From CBDFLD01 sp965249005 (GTDB lineage: Bacteria; Acidobacteriota; UBA6911): 64,000 nucleotides of DNA. Positions 13,981-21,799 of the stretch are shown here, in pieces (within the stretch, counting starts at the first letter, position 1; each line of letters begins with the position of its first letter). The notes below the pieces were generated by a model. It did no database searches. It saw nothing but the letters and a program-made list of their open reading frames with translations, and had not been told where the DNA came from. Made by a program: the position numbers and the translations under genes. The stretch covers positions 186,001-250,000 of the forward strand of contig CBDFLD010000016.1 of assembly GCA_965249005.1 (NCBI GenBank). The letters are read 5' to 3'.

Positions 13981-14009
13981 TTGACAAGTCGCCCAAAGGG
14001 CCCTATAAG
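13981..14009 (+). promoter_or_regulatory. sigma-70 promoter of the cysH leader
   Basis: A consensus -35 TTGACA (13981-13986), 17-base spacer and TATAAG -10 (14004-14009) predict transcription starting near 14016, about 150 bases before the leader ORF. A weaker alternative (TTGGCA 14073-14078, TACTTT 14097-14102) lies closer to it. Confidence 0.65.
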
Positions 14010-14162
14010 TCATTCCTGACAAGCCAAGAATGAGTCTTGCAGCCTTTGTAGTTATTGCCGATATATAATTTGTTGGCAATTCATTATTTTTTTTGGTACT
14101 TTATTGGTGAGTTAGCGGCCCTTCGGCCATTTGTTAAACCAGCCCCAATCAGCGAGGCTCGT

Positions 14163-14252
14163 TTGAACCGCACATTCTCGATGGACAACATTTGCTGTTG
14201 TTGTTGTACCAATCCACGGTTCGAATGGGGACTCCTGGGGACTGTAACGTAA
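14163..14252 (+). CDS. Cys-rich leader peptide of cysH
   Basis: A short ORF ends with MDNICCCCCTNPRFEWGLLG and three more residues, then TAA. Five consecutive cysteine codons (TGC TGT TGT TGT TGT) lie at 14193-14207. Translation could begin at the TTG at 14163, with GAGG 5 bases upstream (29 codons), or at the ATG at 14181, which lacks a clear ribosome site (23 codons). A Cys run immediately upstream of a terminator and a sulfate-assimilation gene is the design of an amino-acid attenuator: scarce Cys-tRNA would stall the ribosome on the run. The peptide itself probably has no function. Confidence 0.75.
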   Translation: MNRTFSMDNICCCCCTNPRFEWGLLGTVT

Positions 14253-14310
14253 TCTAAAACGTACTACATACAGACCTTAGCCCGCAGGGAGTCTCCTGCG
14301 GGCTTTTTTT
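14227..14310 (+). promoter_or_regulatory. transcription attenuator: antiterminator segment and intrinsic terminator
   Basis: The terminator has arms AGCCCGCAGG (14279-14288) and CCTGCGGGCT (14295-14304), a 6-base loop and a T-run to 14310. The leader segment GGGGACTCCT (14227-14236), 19 bases after the Cys codons, can pair over ten positions (eight Watson-Crick, two G-U) with GGGAGTCTCC (14287-14296). That covers the inner edge of both terminator arms and would block the terminator. A ribosome stalled on the Cys codons leaves this segment free; one that reaches the stop at 14252 covers it. Pairing was worked out by eye. Confidence 0.7.
14279..14310 (+). terminator. intrinsic terminator upstream of cysH
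   Basis: A perfect 10-bp GC-rich stem is followed by seven T residues, ending 17 bases before the cysH start codon. It sits between the leader peptide and the structural gene, so any cysH transcript from the upstream promoter must read through it. Confidence 0.9.
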
Positions 14311-14327
14311 GCCTGAGAAGAAGAAAA

Positions 14328-15116
14328 ATGTCAGGAGCTACCTTGACCGCGAAACAGTTATCAGATCCAGCGACGGCGAATTCAGTAACGCCGAATCCAG
14401 TGACGATTGATGAAAACACGCCTACGAGTGAGTTCATCCGTTGGACGCTCGAGAGATTTGCCAACCAGAGGATAGCCATTACGACCTCGTTTGGGATGGA
14501 AGGCTGCTCGTTGATAGACATGTATGCATCCCAGATTAAAGCCAGTGCATCCTCGGGCAAGACCTCCAATCCAATCATCGACGTTGTCTATCTCGATACA
14601 GGTTTCTTTTTCCCAGAGACCTATGATCTCCGGGATCGAATGGTTACGCGCTATCCGCAGTTGAATTTTGTCAATCATGGCACGACCTGGACACCGGACG
14701 AACAGGAAGCTTTGTATGGACCGGATCTATGGCGCAGGAATCCGGATCTTTGCTGCAAATTGCGAAAAGAAGAGCCCATGTCGAAGGCTTTGGCTAATGT
14801 GGACGTTTGGATCAGCGGCATCACTAGAAGTCAGTCCCCACGCAGAGCGGCCGTTCGTCTCATTAAGTGGGATTTCAAGTTCGATTTGATCAAGGTCAGC
14901 CCTCTCGTCAATTGGACCCGCGATCAAGTCTGGACTTATGTTCGGAACCATAACGTGCCTTACAACGAGTTGCATGAGCGTGGCTATCCCACCCTCGGAT
15001 GCATGCAATGCACGGAGCCCGTCCCGGGAGCATCCCCAACCACATACTCGCGTCTGGGGCGCTGGTCGGGATCCAAGAAGACGGAGTGTGGAATTCACCT
15101 TCCCGATATTGCGTAG
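14328..15116 (+). CDS. cysH: assimilatory adenylyl-sulfate (APS) reductase, CysH family
   Basis: This 262-residue member of the PAPS/APS reductase family reduces activated sulfate to sulfite with thioredoxin or glutathione. SFGMEGCSLIDM forms the phosphate-binding region and KKTECGIHLP holds the catalytic Cys. The paired cysteines in PDLCCKLRKEEPM (near residue 142) and CMQC bind a 4Fe-4S cluster, which marks the APS-using type (EC 1.8.4.10) rather than the E. coli PAPS type. No other cys gene is nearby. Expression is probably set by the upstream Cys-leader attenuator. Confidence 0.93.
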   Translation: MSGATLTAKQLSDPATANSVTPNPVTIDENTPTSEFIRWTLERFANQRIAITTSFGMEGCSLIDMYASQIKASASSGKTSNPIIDVVYLDTGFFFPETYDLRDRMVTRYPQLNFVNHGTTWTPDEQEALYGPDLWRRNPDLCCKLRKEEPMSKALANVDVWISGITRSQSPRRAAVRLIKWDFKFDLIKVSPLVNWTRDQVWTYVRNHNVPYNELHERGYPTLGCMQCTEPVPGASPTTYSRLGRWSGSKKTECGIHLPDIA

Positions 15117-15170
15117 GGTCGTCCATCTGCTGGCCGATGGAGGCGTCCACGTTTTTCGTTCAAACCTGAT

Positions 15171-15398
15171 ATGTTCTTAGCAAGGCTGATTGATCTTTAT
15201 TCGCTGGTTGTACTTGGCGCAGTGATTCTCTCCTGGACTCAGCTCTCGCCGTATCATCCGATCGCCAGGCTTATTCATTCCCTGACAGAGCCCGTTCTTG
15301 CGCCCATCCGCAAAGCGATCCCTACGATGGGGGGGTTGGATTTCTCCCCCATGTTGCTTTTGGTGGGTCTTCAGGTGTTAAGGAATATAGTAGTTTGA
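15171..15398 (+). CDS. YggT-family membrane protein
   Basis: This 75-residue protein has two membrane segments (LYSLVVLGAVILSW and FSPMLLLVGLQVLRNIVV) and the YggT motif LTEPVLAPIRKAIPTMGGLDFSP (split here only by the segment boundary). YggT proteins are single or double repeats linked to osmotic tolerance and envelope or division genes; this is a single-repeat form. It lies 55 bases after cysH and could be read from the same transcript. Confidence 0.88.
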   Translation: MFLARLIDLYSLVVLGAVILSWTQLSPYHPIARLIHSLTEPVLAPIRKAIPTMGGLDFSPMLLLVGLQVLRNIVV

Positions 15399-15465
15399 CG
15401 TCTTCCGGAGTAAGCGCCCACCGCCCGTAGGCCAGGTTCATCCCGGGTACCCATCCCCAGGGCTG

Positions 15466-15828
15466 TTAGCGATCGCGTGAAACCGCAGTTTTCTGAACGG
15501 GCGCCGGTAGAGAGGTTTTCAGGCGCAGTTTGATTCGAAGATACCTCACGTAGTCTGCCGAGATAGGATTCTGAAGTAATTCCTCAATGACCGGGAGAAA
15601 GTAATACAGGGACCGGATAGGCGATAGCCTGCGTGCCTGTGGATCACGGAGTAACCGACGAGCGGAAGTCAGGAGTAAGCTCGATTCTATGACCGAAAGC
15701 GGAACCCGACGATCATAGAGCTGATAAGCGAGTTGATAGTCTTGCCGACGAGGCCGTTGTGGAGTCTCAGGCAGCTGGGCGTAGAGATCAACAACAATCT
15801 TTACGTATTGAATGCGATTGGACGGCAC
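15466..15828 (-). CDS. IS21-associated accessory protein of unknown function (120 aa)
   Basis: This 120-residue basic, helical protein is Arg- and Leu-rich (RRQDYQLAYQLYDRRVPLS, SIRSLYYFLPVIEEL-type helices) with no recognised domain. It follows istB by 6 bases in the same direction, so it is expressed with the transposase genes. Its second helix resembles a short DNA-binding helix, but that is weak. I recall similar small ORFs beside IS21 genes elsewhere, which could not be checked here. Confidence 0.6.
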   Translation of the reverse strand: MPSNRIQYVKIVVDLYAQLPETPQRPRRQDYQLAYQLYDRRVPLSVIESSLLLTSARRLLRDPQARRLSPIRSLYYFLPVIEELLQNPISADYVRYLRIKLRLKTSLPAPVQKTAVSRDR

Positions 15829-15833
15829 GGGTT

Positions 15834-16649
15834 CTAACGTTTCTTTTTCCTCCGCGCGGAGGCTTCCTGCTCGCTCTCTCGAATCCGATAGCTACGTCCT
15901 TCAATGACGGTCACATCGGCATGGTGAGTGAGACGATCCAAGAGCGTGGCAATGCAAGCGGCATTGGGAAAGACCTCGTTCCATTCTCGAAAGGCTCTAT
16001 TTGTACTTATAACGATGGATCGATGCTCATAGCGCCGGTTGACGACTTCGTACAGCAGATCCGCGGCATGGTTGTCATAGGAGAGATACCCGACTTCGTC
16101 TACGCACAGAAGGTGAGGGCGGGCGTAGGATTGGAACTTTCTTCTTCGGAGTTCCGGGGAATCACATTGGAGATCTTCGATCAGGTCGGCAGCCGTACGA
16201 AACAGGACGGAATAGCCGGCCAGCACAGCAGCGTGGGCAATGTTTTTGGTAATCATGGTCTTGCCCAGACCGTTGGCACCGAGTAGGACAAAGTTGCGAC
16301 CATCCGGGATGAAATCCAGAGTGAGGGCGCGTTCGATGACCTGGCGATCGATTTTCTTTGGCCAATTCCAATCGAAATCCGCCAGCGGTTTGAAGCGGCC
16401 GATGCGGGAGCGTTTCAGGCGGCGCTCGAGACTGCGGCGGCCACGCTCTCGAGCTTCGGCCTGCAACAGCTCCTCGAGCATTACACGAGGACTCCAACGA
16501 CCCTTGGTAGCCCGGGCGATGAAGTCTTCCAGGGATTCAGAAGTGGCATTCAGACCGATGCCGGCGAGTTGGGTGGCAAGGTTATTCGTCACGGTCGGAG
16601 AGGTCATCGTAGGCCTCCAAGTTGTGGGGTTGGACGTTGAGGTTGGCAA
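15834..16649 (-). CDS. istB: IS21 transposition helper ATPase
   Basis: This 271-residue DnaC/AAA+-like ATPase has Walker A LLGANGLGKTMITK and Walker B LLCVDEVGYLSYD, with SIVISTNRAFREW. IstB loads on DNA and activates IstA for target capture. The length is normal (about 250 residues) and the gene is intact. Its start lies within the 3' end of istA (68-base overlap), the normal IS21 layout. Confidence 0.95.
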   Translation of the reverse strand: MPTSTSNPTTWRPTMTSPTVTNNLATQLAGIGLNATSESLEDFIARATKGRWSPRVMLEELLQAEARERGRRSLERRLKRSRIGRFKPLADFDWNWPKKIDRQVIERALTLDFIPDGRNFVLLGANGLGKTMITKNIAHAAVLAGYSVLFRTAADLIEDLQCDSPELRRRKFQSYARPHLLCVDEVGYLSYDNHAADLLYEVVNRRYEHRSIVISTNRAFREWNEVFPNAACIATLLDRLTHHADVTVIEGRSYRIRESEQEASARRKKKR

Positions 16650-18066
16650 GATCGGGACGACGAGTCAGATCGACAGGTAGTAGATGACGACGCTGTTGGG
16701 AGCGGCGATGTTTCTGTAGAATGAAGGCAACCGAAGAAGCCCGAGGCGTCTGCCGCTGGAGTGCTTCCCGAACGGCGACTTGTAGTTCCGTGGCTCCATA
16801 ATCCTCCAAGAGCTGAGATAGCTGAGTGGTTTGCCCGCCGCCGGACTCTCCCCGCTGGAAGGCAGCCGCGATCAAGGCTTCGCTTTCAGGTACCGATTGA
16901 GCAAGACGGCCTCCAGGAGTAGCGCCGATGGCTTTGCGCTTCTCTTGTAGCAGTGCTTCTTGATGCGCCGGATCCAGGACGGCGTCATGGCGGTTGTAGG
17001 AGCGGCGGTGTCGGGCGATTTCGGTTGCGCCATCGAGAATGCGTACAGTGTCCTGTGATGCTGCCAGAGTGAGTGCTCGACCCACGGCCGTGTGTGGAAT
17101 CGAGTAGTCGTTGAGATCAAAACGGATATAGATGGTCTTGCGCGATCGAACCGGTACCACCAGATCGGTATCGAAGGAATGCACCGGCAGTGGAAGCAAT
17201 CGAGGTTTTTCCTCTTCTTCGAAGATTTGCTCAACGGTGCGGGACTGGTCTCCGGGCCAGGGACGTCGATGAGCGATTTCGTCGCGCCACAGAAGCGCTT
17301 GACGGTTGAAGTCCTCCAGGGTGGTGAAGCGGCGTGCGGCAAAGAAAGAGTGTCGGATGTACTGGATGGTTCTTTCGACACGCCCTTTCTGATTGCCACG
17401 GGCCACTTGGCACGGGCGAGTGGCAAAATGATAGTGAGCACAAAGCTCAATCAGCCGAGGATGAAAGTGCACGGCATCGCCGTGGCGTTCCAGCACGGCC
17501 GACTTCAGATTGTCGCTTAATATGACACGAGGGCAGCCCGACCATGAGTCGAAGGCCCGGACGTGACCGCGCAAGAAGTTCTCCAGGGTTTGATCGAAGA
17601 AGAACTCCAGATATAGGGCTCGGGAATAAGAAAGTGTAAGAACGAAGCAGGACAACCGACGACGGGCACGGCCGATTGCAACGGCTCCAAAATGTGCCCA
17701 ATCGACTTGGCCCTGCTCGCCAGGAAATGTTCGCAGCCGTAAGAAGGCTTCTCGGTGAACAGGGCGGAGACGGGCGACGACTCTCCGGAGTATCACGACA
17801 CTGCCGGTATAGCCTCGATCCCGAATCATCTCATAGATACGAGTCGTTCGTAGGCGCGGATACTTCTCCAAAGTCTCCTTGATAAAGTCGATGTAGGGAT
17901 CCGTGAGACTGGGACGAAGGATCTTGGCTCGATTGAATCGATCGGTTTGCAGGGCGGTTCGTACCGTATCCCGGTGAAGTCCCAGTTCTTGCGCGATGGT
18001 TCCAATCTTCCAATGCTCGGCATAGAACAAGCGACGGATGTGTGCCACGGTCTCGGCTGCAATCAT
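16582..18066 (-). CDS. istA: IS21 transposase
   Basis: This 494-residue transposase opens with a helix-turn-helix (AEHWKIGTIAQELGLHRDTV) and carries an rve/DDE integrase core (GEQGQVDWAHFG first Asp; RVILSDNLKSAV second Asp; GNQKGRVERTIQYIR Glu). A C-terminal beta-barrel with RKTIYIRFDLNDYSIPHTAVG follows. Length and catalytic residues look intact, so the element may be active. Confidence 0.95.
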   Translation of the reverse strand: MIAAETVAHIRRLFYAEHWKIGTIAQELGLHRDTVRTALQTDRFNRAKILRPSLTDPYIDFIKETLEKYPRLRTTRIYEMIRDRGYTGSVVILRRVVARLRPVHREAFLRLRTFPGEQGQVDWAHFGAVAIGRARRRLSCFVLTLSYSRALYLEFFFDQTLENFLRGHVRAFDSWSGCPRVILSDNLKSAVLERHGDAVHFHPRLIELCAHYHFATRPCQVARGNQKGRVERTIQYIRHSFFAARRFTTLEDFNRQALLWRDEIAHRRPWPGDQSRTVEQIFEEEEKPRLLPLPVHSFDTDLVVPVRSRKTIYIRFDLNDYSIPHTAVGRALTLAASQDTVRILDGATEIARHRRSYNRHDAVLDPAHQEALLQEKRKAIGATPGGRLAQSVPESEALIAAAFQRGESGGGQTTQLSQLLEDYGATELQVAVREALQRQTPRASSVAFILQKHRRSQQRRHLLPVDLTRRPDLANLNVQPHNLEAYDDLSDRDE

Positions 18067-18069
18067 GTT

Positions 18070-18534
18070 TCATCTCCATCCATGAAACACATCGATGAGC
18101 TGGCCCGCTCGACCGCAAACCATGCAGGTGATAGGGCCGGAAATCGTAGATGTGGTGTGTGTTTGAACTTTCTCATCACGTTGTACTTGCGCTTCGCGCG
18201 CAGCGATCCTGCCAGAACGAAGCTCGCTTCGGCTACCTGGATCCGTCACGCGGGCCATGGCTCGTCGACGCCGGTACGCTCGCTGACGGTCTCTGTGATC
18301 CAATCTTCCTTCGGGGCTTTGTTGATGCAGGCGATTGGCCTTGCGACGTTGCTTCCGGCGCGCTTTGCTACGACAGCGACAACTGCAGTACTGCTGTCCA
18401 CGGTCACAGCAGCGACAGATCCAGAAAAGCGCCCCGCAGCCGTCAGCTCGGCAAAACCCTTGACGAAAGGTAACTTCGGAGGTGACCGTCATCCCATTCC
18501 CAGGGGTGGGAACTGGACAACGGCCACAAATCAT
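18070..18534 (-). CDS. IS21-associated cysteine-rich basic protein (154 aa)
   Basis: The N-terminal half is cysteine-rich (MICGRC, then CRADGCGALFWICRCCDRG and CSCRC), giving enough ligands for one or two zinc sites. It continues into a very basic stretch (KARRKQRRKANRLHQQ, RDRQRAYRRRR). The C-terminus has another pair in CMVCGRAG. It ends 4 bases before istA on the same strand. Zinc-finger plus basic tail suggests nucleic-acid binding, perhaps assisting or limiting transposition; that is inference. Confidence 0.6.
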   Translation of the reverse strand: MICGRCPVPTPGNGMTVTSEVTFRQGFCRADGCGALFWICRCCDRGQQYCSCRCRSKARRKQRRKANRLHQQSPEGRLDHRDRQRAYRRRRAMARVTDPGSRSELRSGRIAAREAQVQRDEKVQTHTTSTISGPITCMVCGRAGQLIDVFHGWR

Positions 18535-18580
18535 GGCAGGCTACGAACATCTGATGGTTTGGTAGCTCTTCCAAAGAGAG

Positions 18581-18619
18581 CCGCCAACGGACCCCGATTG
18601 TTAATGGCGGTCGGGGTCC
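18581..18619. repeat. interleaved inverted repeats upstream of the IS21 operon
   Basis: GGACCCCGA (18589-18597) pairs with TCGGGGTCC (18611-18619), and CCGCCA (18581-18586) with TGGCGG (18605-18610), so two hairpins compete. It lies upstream of the accessory gene, may mark the element end or its promoter region, and could be a regulatory RNA structure. The rest of 18620-18805 shows only a GGCGCC(TAC)GGCGCC palindrome. Confidence 0.5.
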
Positions 18620-18805
18620 TCTTCCACACCCGAAAACAGCATAACCTATTGAGAAAAACTTGAGGAGGCGCCTACGGCGCCGATGATGTTGAGGCTTGTT
18701 ATCTCGGCGTTTGTTCAGAAAAGTGCGGTTTTAAGCGATCAGTAACACCAGGGCCCATGATCGATGCCTGCGAGTGGTCCATTCGTAACCCTGACGAAGG
18801 CACTA

Positions 18806-19495
18806 CTAGGCATGGGCGGAGAAGAAGGACCCGCGCGAATTCCTGAAGCTCACGGCAAGAAACGAAACACCCACCGAATAGAGGGCCACTCCCTCGATGA
18901 CTCTCTTGGTCGCATGGGTCACTCGTGCCGAGGCCCGAAGCAGGGAGCAATCAATCTTGACAATCGAATCGGGCCGGATTCTCTCTTCGCACAAGAATCG
19001 CATTCCCTGGGGAGATAGATCCATCATCATGGCCTGCTTGGTTTTCCCGGGCCAGCTGGATACAAATGTCAGAGGCATGGTCCGATTCATGCGCTCGACC
19101 GACCTCTTCCAGGCCTTCTGCATCTTGTTCGGGCTTGGCAAGCGGAGCGGTGCCCGACAGCTCGAGCACGACTCGTTCACGGATGCCCGATGCGCAAGCG
19201 GTCGCTTGCAGAAGGAACAATACTGGGTGATGCGCTGACTGCTTCGGTTACGGCTCGACGGTAAAGTTCCTTTGGTATACCGGGCGAACAAATTGCGGTC
19301 GTACTCCGAACGCTTGTTGGGGTCGCTAAGCGTAGCATAGGCCTCGTTCAGTACGGCGGCATCCAAATTGGAGCCTCCCAGGTCCGGATGGAGCTTCAAC
19401 TCCTTCAGCAGGGTCCGATAGCTGCTGCGTACGAGCTCCCCAGGAGCATCCGGTTGAATCTGCAGAATTCGGTAGTAGTTGCGGCGATTTTTCAT
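18806..19495 (-). CDS. J-domain, zinc-ribbon and PilZ fusion protein
   Basis: From the ATG at 19495 the product begins MKNRRNYYRILQIQPDAPG. It shows a J-domain (residues 5-70) with HPDLGG and SDPNKRSEYDRNLF, so it should contact DnaK. A zinc-ribbon pair follows (CSFCKRPL and CSSCRAPL, about residues 90-115). The C-terminal third has PilZ hallmarks (RSVER for RxxxR and DLSPQGM for the D/NxSxxG motif), which bind cyclic di-GMP. The frame is open to 19588, but those 31 residues lack a ribosome site. Coupling a chaperone J-domain to a c-di-GMP sensor is uncommon. Confidence 0.75.
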   Translation of the reverse strand: MKNRRNYYRILQIQPDAPGELVRSSYRTLLKELKLHPDLGGSNLDAAVLNEAYATLSDPNKRSEYDRNLFARYTKGTLPSSRNRSSQRITQYCSFCKRPLAHRASVNESCSSCRAPLRLPSPNKMQKAWKRSVERMNRTMPLTFVSSWPGKTKQAMMMDLSPQGMRFLCEERIRPDSIVKIDCSLLRASARVTHATKRVIEGVALYSVGVSFLAVSFRNSRGSFFSAHA

Positions 19496-19693
19496 ATCAG
19501 AGTCCAGCGAGAGACTCGCGGCCGCCCCGAGCGTTTCCACAAATCTCCTAGCATTCAATTCGGAACAAATCCCCACCGGCGTTAGCAATCTGTAGGCTAT
19601 CCACTCCCGGGCGGGGCACCCCGCCTCGCCCCGCCTCGCCGTTCTTGCGTTGTGAAGTTTCCGTGCTAATCTTCATTGCGGGAGACAGACGGT

Positions 19694-20398
19694 ATGAAGC
19701 TGCACACTAGAATGATTCGACAGACGGATGGGCCAAGTGCAACGGGCGGTCGTTCTGCAAGGTCTACTCGGCGGGTTCGTTCGATGATTGCCGGACTGAT
19801 GTTTCTCCCGTTGGCAAACCAGGCAAAGGACCCGCCTCGCCCCACGGTGGAGGGGAACACATTTTACAGCGATTCCGTTGGCTTGAGGGTCACCAAGCCG
19901 GAGAGCTGGACGTTTGCCTTTACCGACAAGATGGAGAAAAAGTATAGTGAAGGACGTCTCGAGGATCGGGAGCTTCTGGCGTTGCTGCGCGCCAAACCGA
20001 ATCAGCCGCTGGTGCAAATCAATCAGTATCCGGAGCCTTTTGTCGGAGTCAATCCCAGTGTGCTGATCATGATGCAGCCGCTCGGGACTCTTTCCGAAAA
20101 GCCTCCGCTGGAACTCATGATGACCTTGGCTCAGACCTTGGAAAAGACCTACGAAGATTTCGTGATTCTCGAGCAAGTCCGTGACACCGAGTTTCATTCG
20201 CATCAAGCTGCCGAGATGTTGATACGGTTCTCCGAGGAGACACCTCAGGGGCCCACCAGGAAGAAACAATCGAGAATGTGGCTGGTTCCTCGCGGGCGTC
20301 TGATGTTCTTGATTGCCATGTCCGGGCCGCAGAATGGGGCGATGCTGCCCACGGACGCTTTCGAGACAATCTTCCAATCCATCCGAGTCGACAGGTAG
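19694..20398 (+). CDS. secreted or membrane-anchored protein of unknown function
   Basis: I place the start at ATG 19694 because GGGAG is 9 bases upstream. The N-terminus is basic with one hydrophobic stretch (SMIAGLMFLPLANQA), likely a signal or anchor. The mature part (SDSVGLRVTKPESWTF, then ILEQVRDTEF and RMWLVPRGRLMFLIAMSG) resembles the DUF1795/PsbP-like fold of small periplasmic proteins, but only loosely. No enzyme motif is visible. It converges on the Kbl-type gene with 21 bases between them. Confidence 0.65.
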   Translation: MKLHTRMIRQTDGPSATGGRSARSTRRVRSMIAGLMFLPLANQAKDPPRPTVEGNTFYSDSVGLRVTKPESWTFAFTDKMEKKYSEGRLEDRELLALLRAKPNQPLVQINQYPEPFVGVNPSVLIMMQPLGTLSEKPPLELMMTLAQTLEKTYEDFVILEQVRDTEFHSHQAAEMLIRFSEETPQGPTRKKQSRMWLVPRGRLMFLIAMSGPQNGAMLPTDAFETIFQSIRVDR

Positions 20399-20419
20399 TG
20401 CCCCAACGGCGTGGGCGCC

Positions 20420-21601
20420 CTACAAATTCAACGCCTTGGCCACTTCAGAAAACTTCTCCAGCCCATAGTCCAAATCCTGCTCGGAGTGGGCGGCGGAGAT
20501 CATTGCCCGAATTCGGGCGGCTCCCACGGCAACAGTCGGAAAGCCGATCGCCATGGCAAACACACCCTCTTCGAAGAGCCGTTGACTGAATCGTTGCGCT
20601 AGCTTGGCATCCCCCAGCATTACCGGCGTGATGGGGGTTTCGCTCCTTCCCGTATCGAACCCTCTTTCCTTCATGCCCGCCTTGAAATAGCGGGCATTGC
20701 TCCAGAGTTTCTCCACGTGCTCGGCCGAGGACTCGAGGATGTCCACGGCCGCACAGCAAGCAGCTACATCCGCGGCCGTCAGGGCGCTCGAGAAAAGAAA
20801 CGGCCGTCCCTTCTGACGCAAATGATCGATGATGACCTTCTTCCCGGCGACAAATCCGCCGACGACGCCAAACGCCTTGGACAAGGTACCGACCTCCACA
20901 TCCACCCGTCCATGCAGTCCAAAGTGGTCCACGGCGCCACGCCCGTCCGCCCCCAAAACGCCTTCACCGTGGGCATCATCCACCATGACGAGCGCATTGT
21001 AGCGCTCACCCAACTCTACGATCGGTTGCAGTGGGGCAATGTCTCCATCCATGGAAAAAACCCCATCGGTGATAATCAACGCGCGGGATGTCGACGGATC
21101 GGAAAGACGACTCTCCAACTCTCTCTCCAGGGAAGAGGAGCTGCAGTGATCAAAGCGAACGATCTTCGCACCCGACAGTTTACAGCCATCAATGATCGAG
21201 GCATGATTGAGTTCATCGGAGAATATCCAATCTCCTTTTCCCACCAGCGCCGGGATGGTCGCCAAATTAGAATTGAACCCGGATTGATATGAGATGGTTG
21301 CTTCCACCCTCTTGAACCGAGCCAGCTTTTGCTCTAGTGCGTTGTGCAACGTCGTGTTGCCGGCAATTGTCCGGACGGCGGCAGGACCGACTCCGTAGTC
21401 CGCAATAGCCTTTTGGGCCGCCTCCTTGAGTCGCGCATCGTTGGCGAAGCCGAGGTAGTTGTTCGAGCTCAAGTTGAGCACTCGTCGGCCATCCACAGAG
21501 ATCCAGGCACCCTGGGGAGATTCAATGGTGCGGATGCCGATCCAGAGGCCCTCTTGTTCCAGTCGCTTGCGTTCGTCGTGAATGAATCGCAATTTGTCCA
21601 T
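20420..21601 (-). CDS. kbl: glycine C-acetyltransferase / 2-amino-3-ketobutyrate CoA ligase family
   Basis: This PLP-dependent alpha-oxoamine synthase of 393 residues has NNYLGFAND, FSDELNHASIIDG, VDDAHGEGVLGADGRG and the PLP-lysine motif GTLSKAFGVVGG. It resembles E. coli Kbl along its length (FSMDG, RPFLFSSAL, PVMLGDAKLAQRF), joining glycine and acetyl-CoA. BioF and serine palmitoyltransferase share the fold, so the acyl donor is not certain; no tdh or bio genes are adjacent. The start at 21601 has AGGAGG 8 bases upstream. Confidence 0.85.
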   Translation of the reverse strand: MDKLRFIHDERKRLEQEGLWIGIRTIESPQGAWISVDGRRVLNLSSNNYLGFANDARLKEAAQKAIADYGVGPAAVRTIAGNTTLHNALEQKLARFKRVEATISYQSGFNSNLATIPALVGKGDWIFSDELNHASIIDGCKLSGAKIVRFDHCSSSSLERELESRLSDPSTSRALIITDGVFSMDGDIAPLQPIVELGERYNALVMVDDAHGEGVLGADGRGAVDHFGLHGRVDVEVGTLSKAFGVVGGFVAGKKVIIDHLRQKGRPFLFSSALTAADVAACCAAVDILESSAEHVEKLWSNARYFKAGMKERGFDTGRSETPITPVMLGDAKLAQRFSQRLFEEGVFAMAIGFPTVAVGAARIRAMISAAHSEQDLDYGLEKFSEVAKALNL

Positions 21602-21799
21602 TGCTGTGCCTCCTATGGGTGCTGTATCTTCCAATAAGTTAACACGATGGCCGCTTTACAAGGGGCCGCTCAAAGCAGCAGGAGTCTCAAAATGAGGCCC
21701 GCCCGCGGGCAACAGGGCTTGGCAGCCGACGCAGTCCTTATATCGATCTCTTCGAACATGTTTTGAGGAACTCTCCGATGGAGCTACAATCTCAGTAAC

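Larger units (their letters stand above)
15466..18620 (-). mobile_element. IS21-family element with two accessory ORFs
   Basis: Four co-oriented minus-strand genes run without gaps: a 154-aa cysteine-rich protein, istA, istB (overlapping istA by 68 bases) and a 120-aa protein 6 bases after istB. Ordinary IS21 elements carry only istA and istB. I could not fix the ends: TGTTAGCGATC near 15466 and the hairpin region near 18581-18619 are candidates. The element lies in the intergenic region between yggT and the J-domain gene and breaks no gene I can see. Confidence 0.7.

Noticed and set aside
16240..17520. Plus-strand frames antisense to istA and istB
   Set aside because: Shadows of intact IS21 genes.
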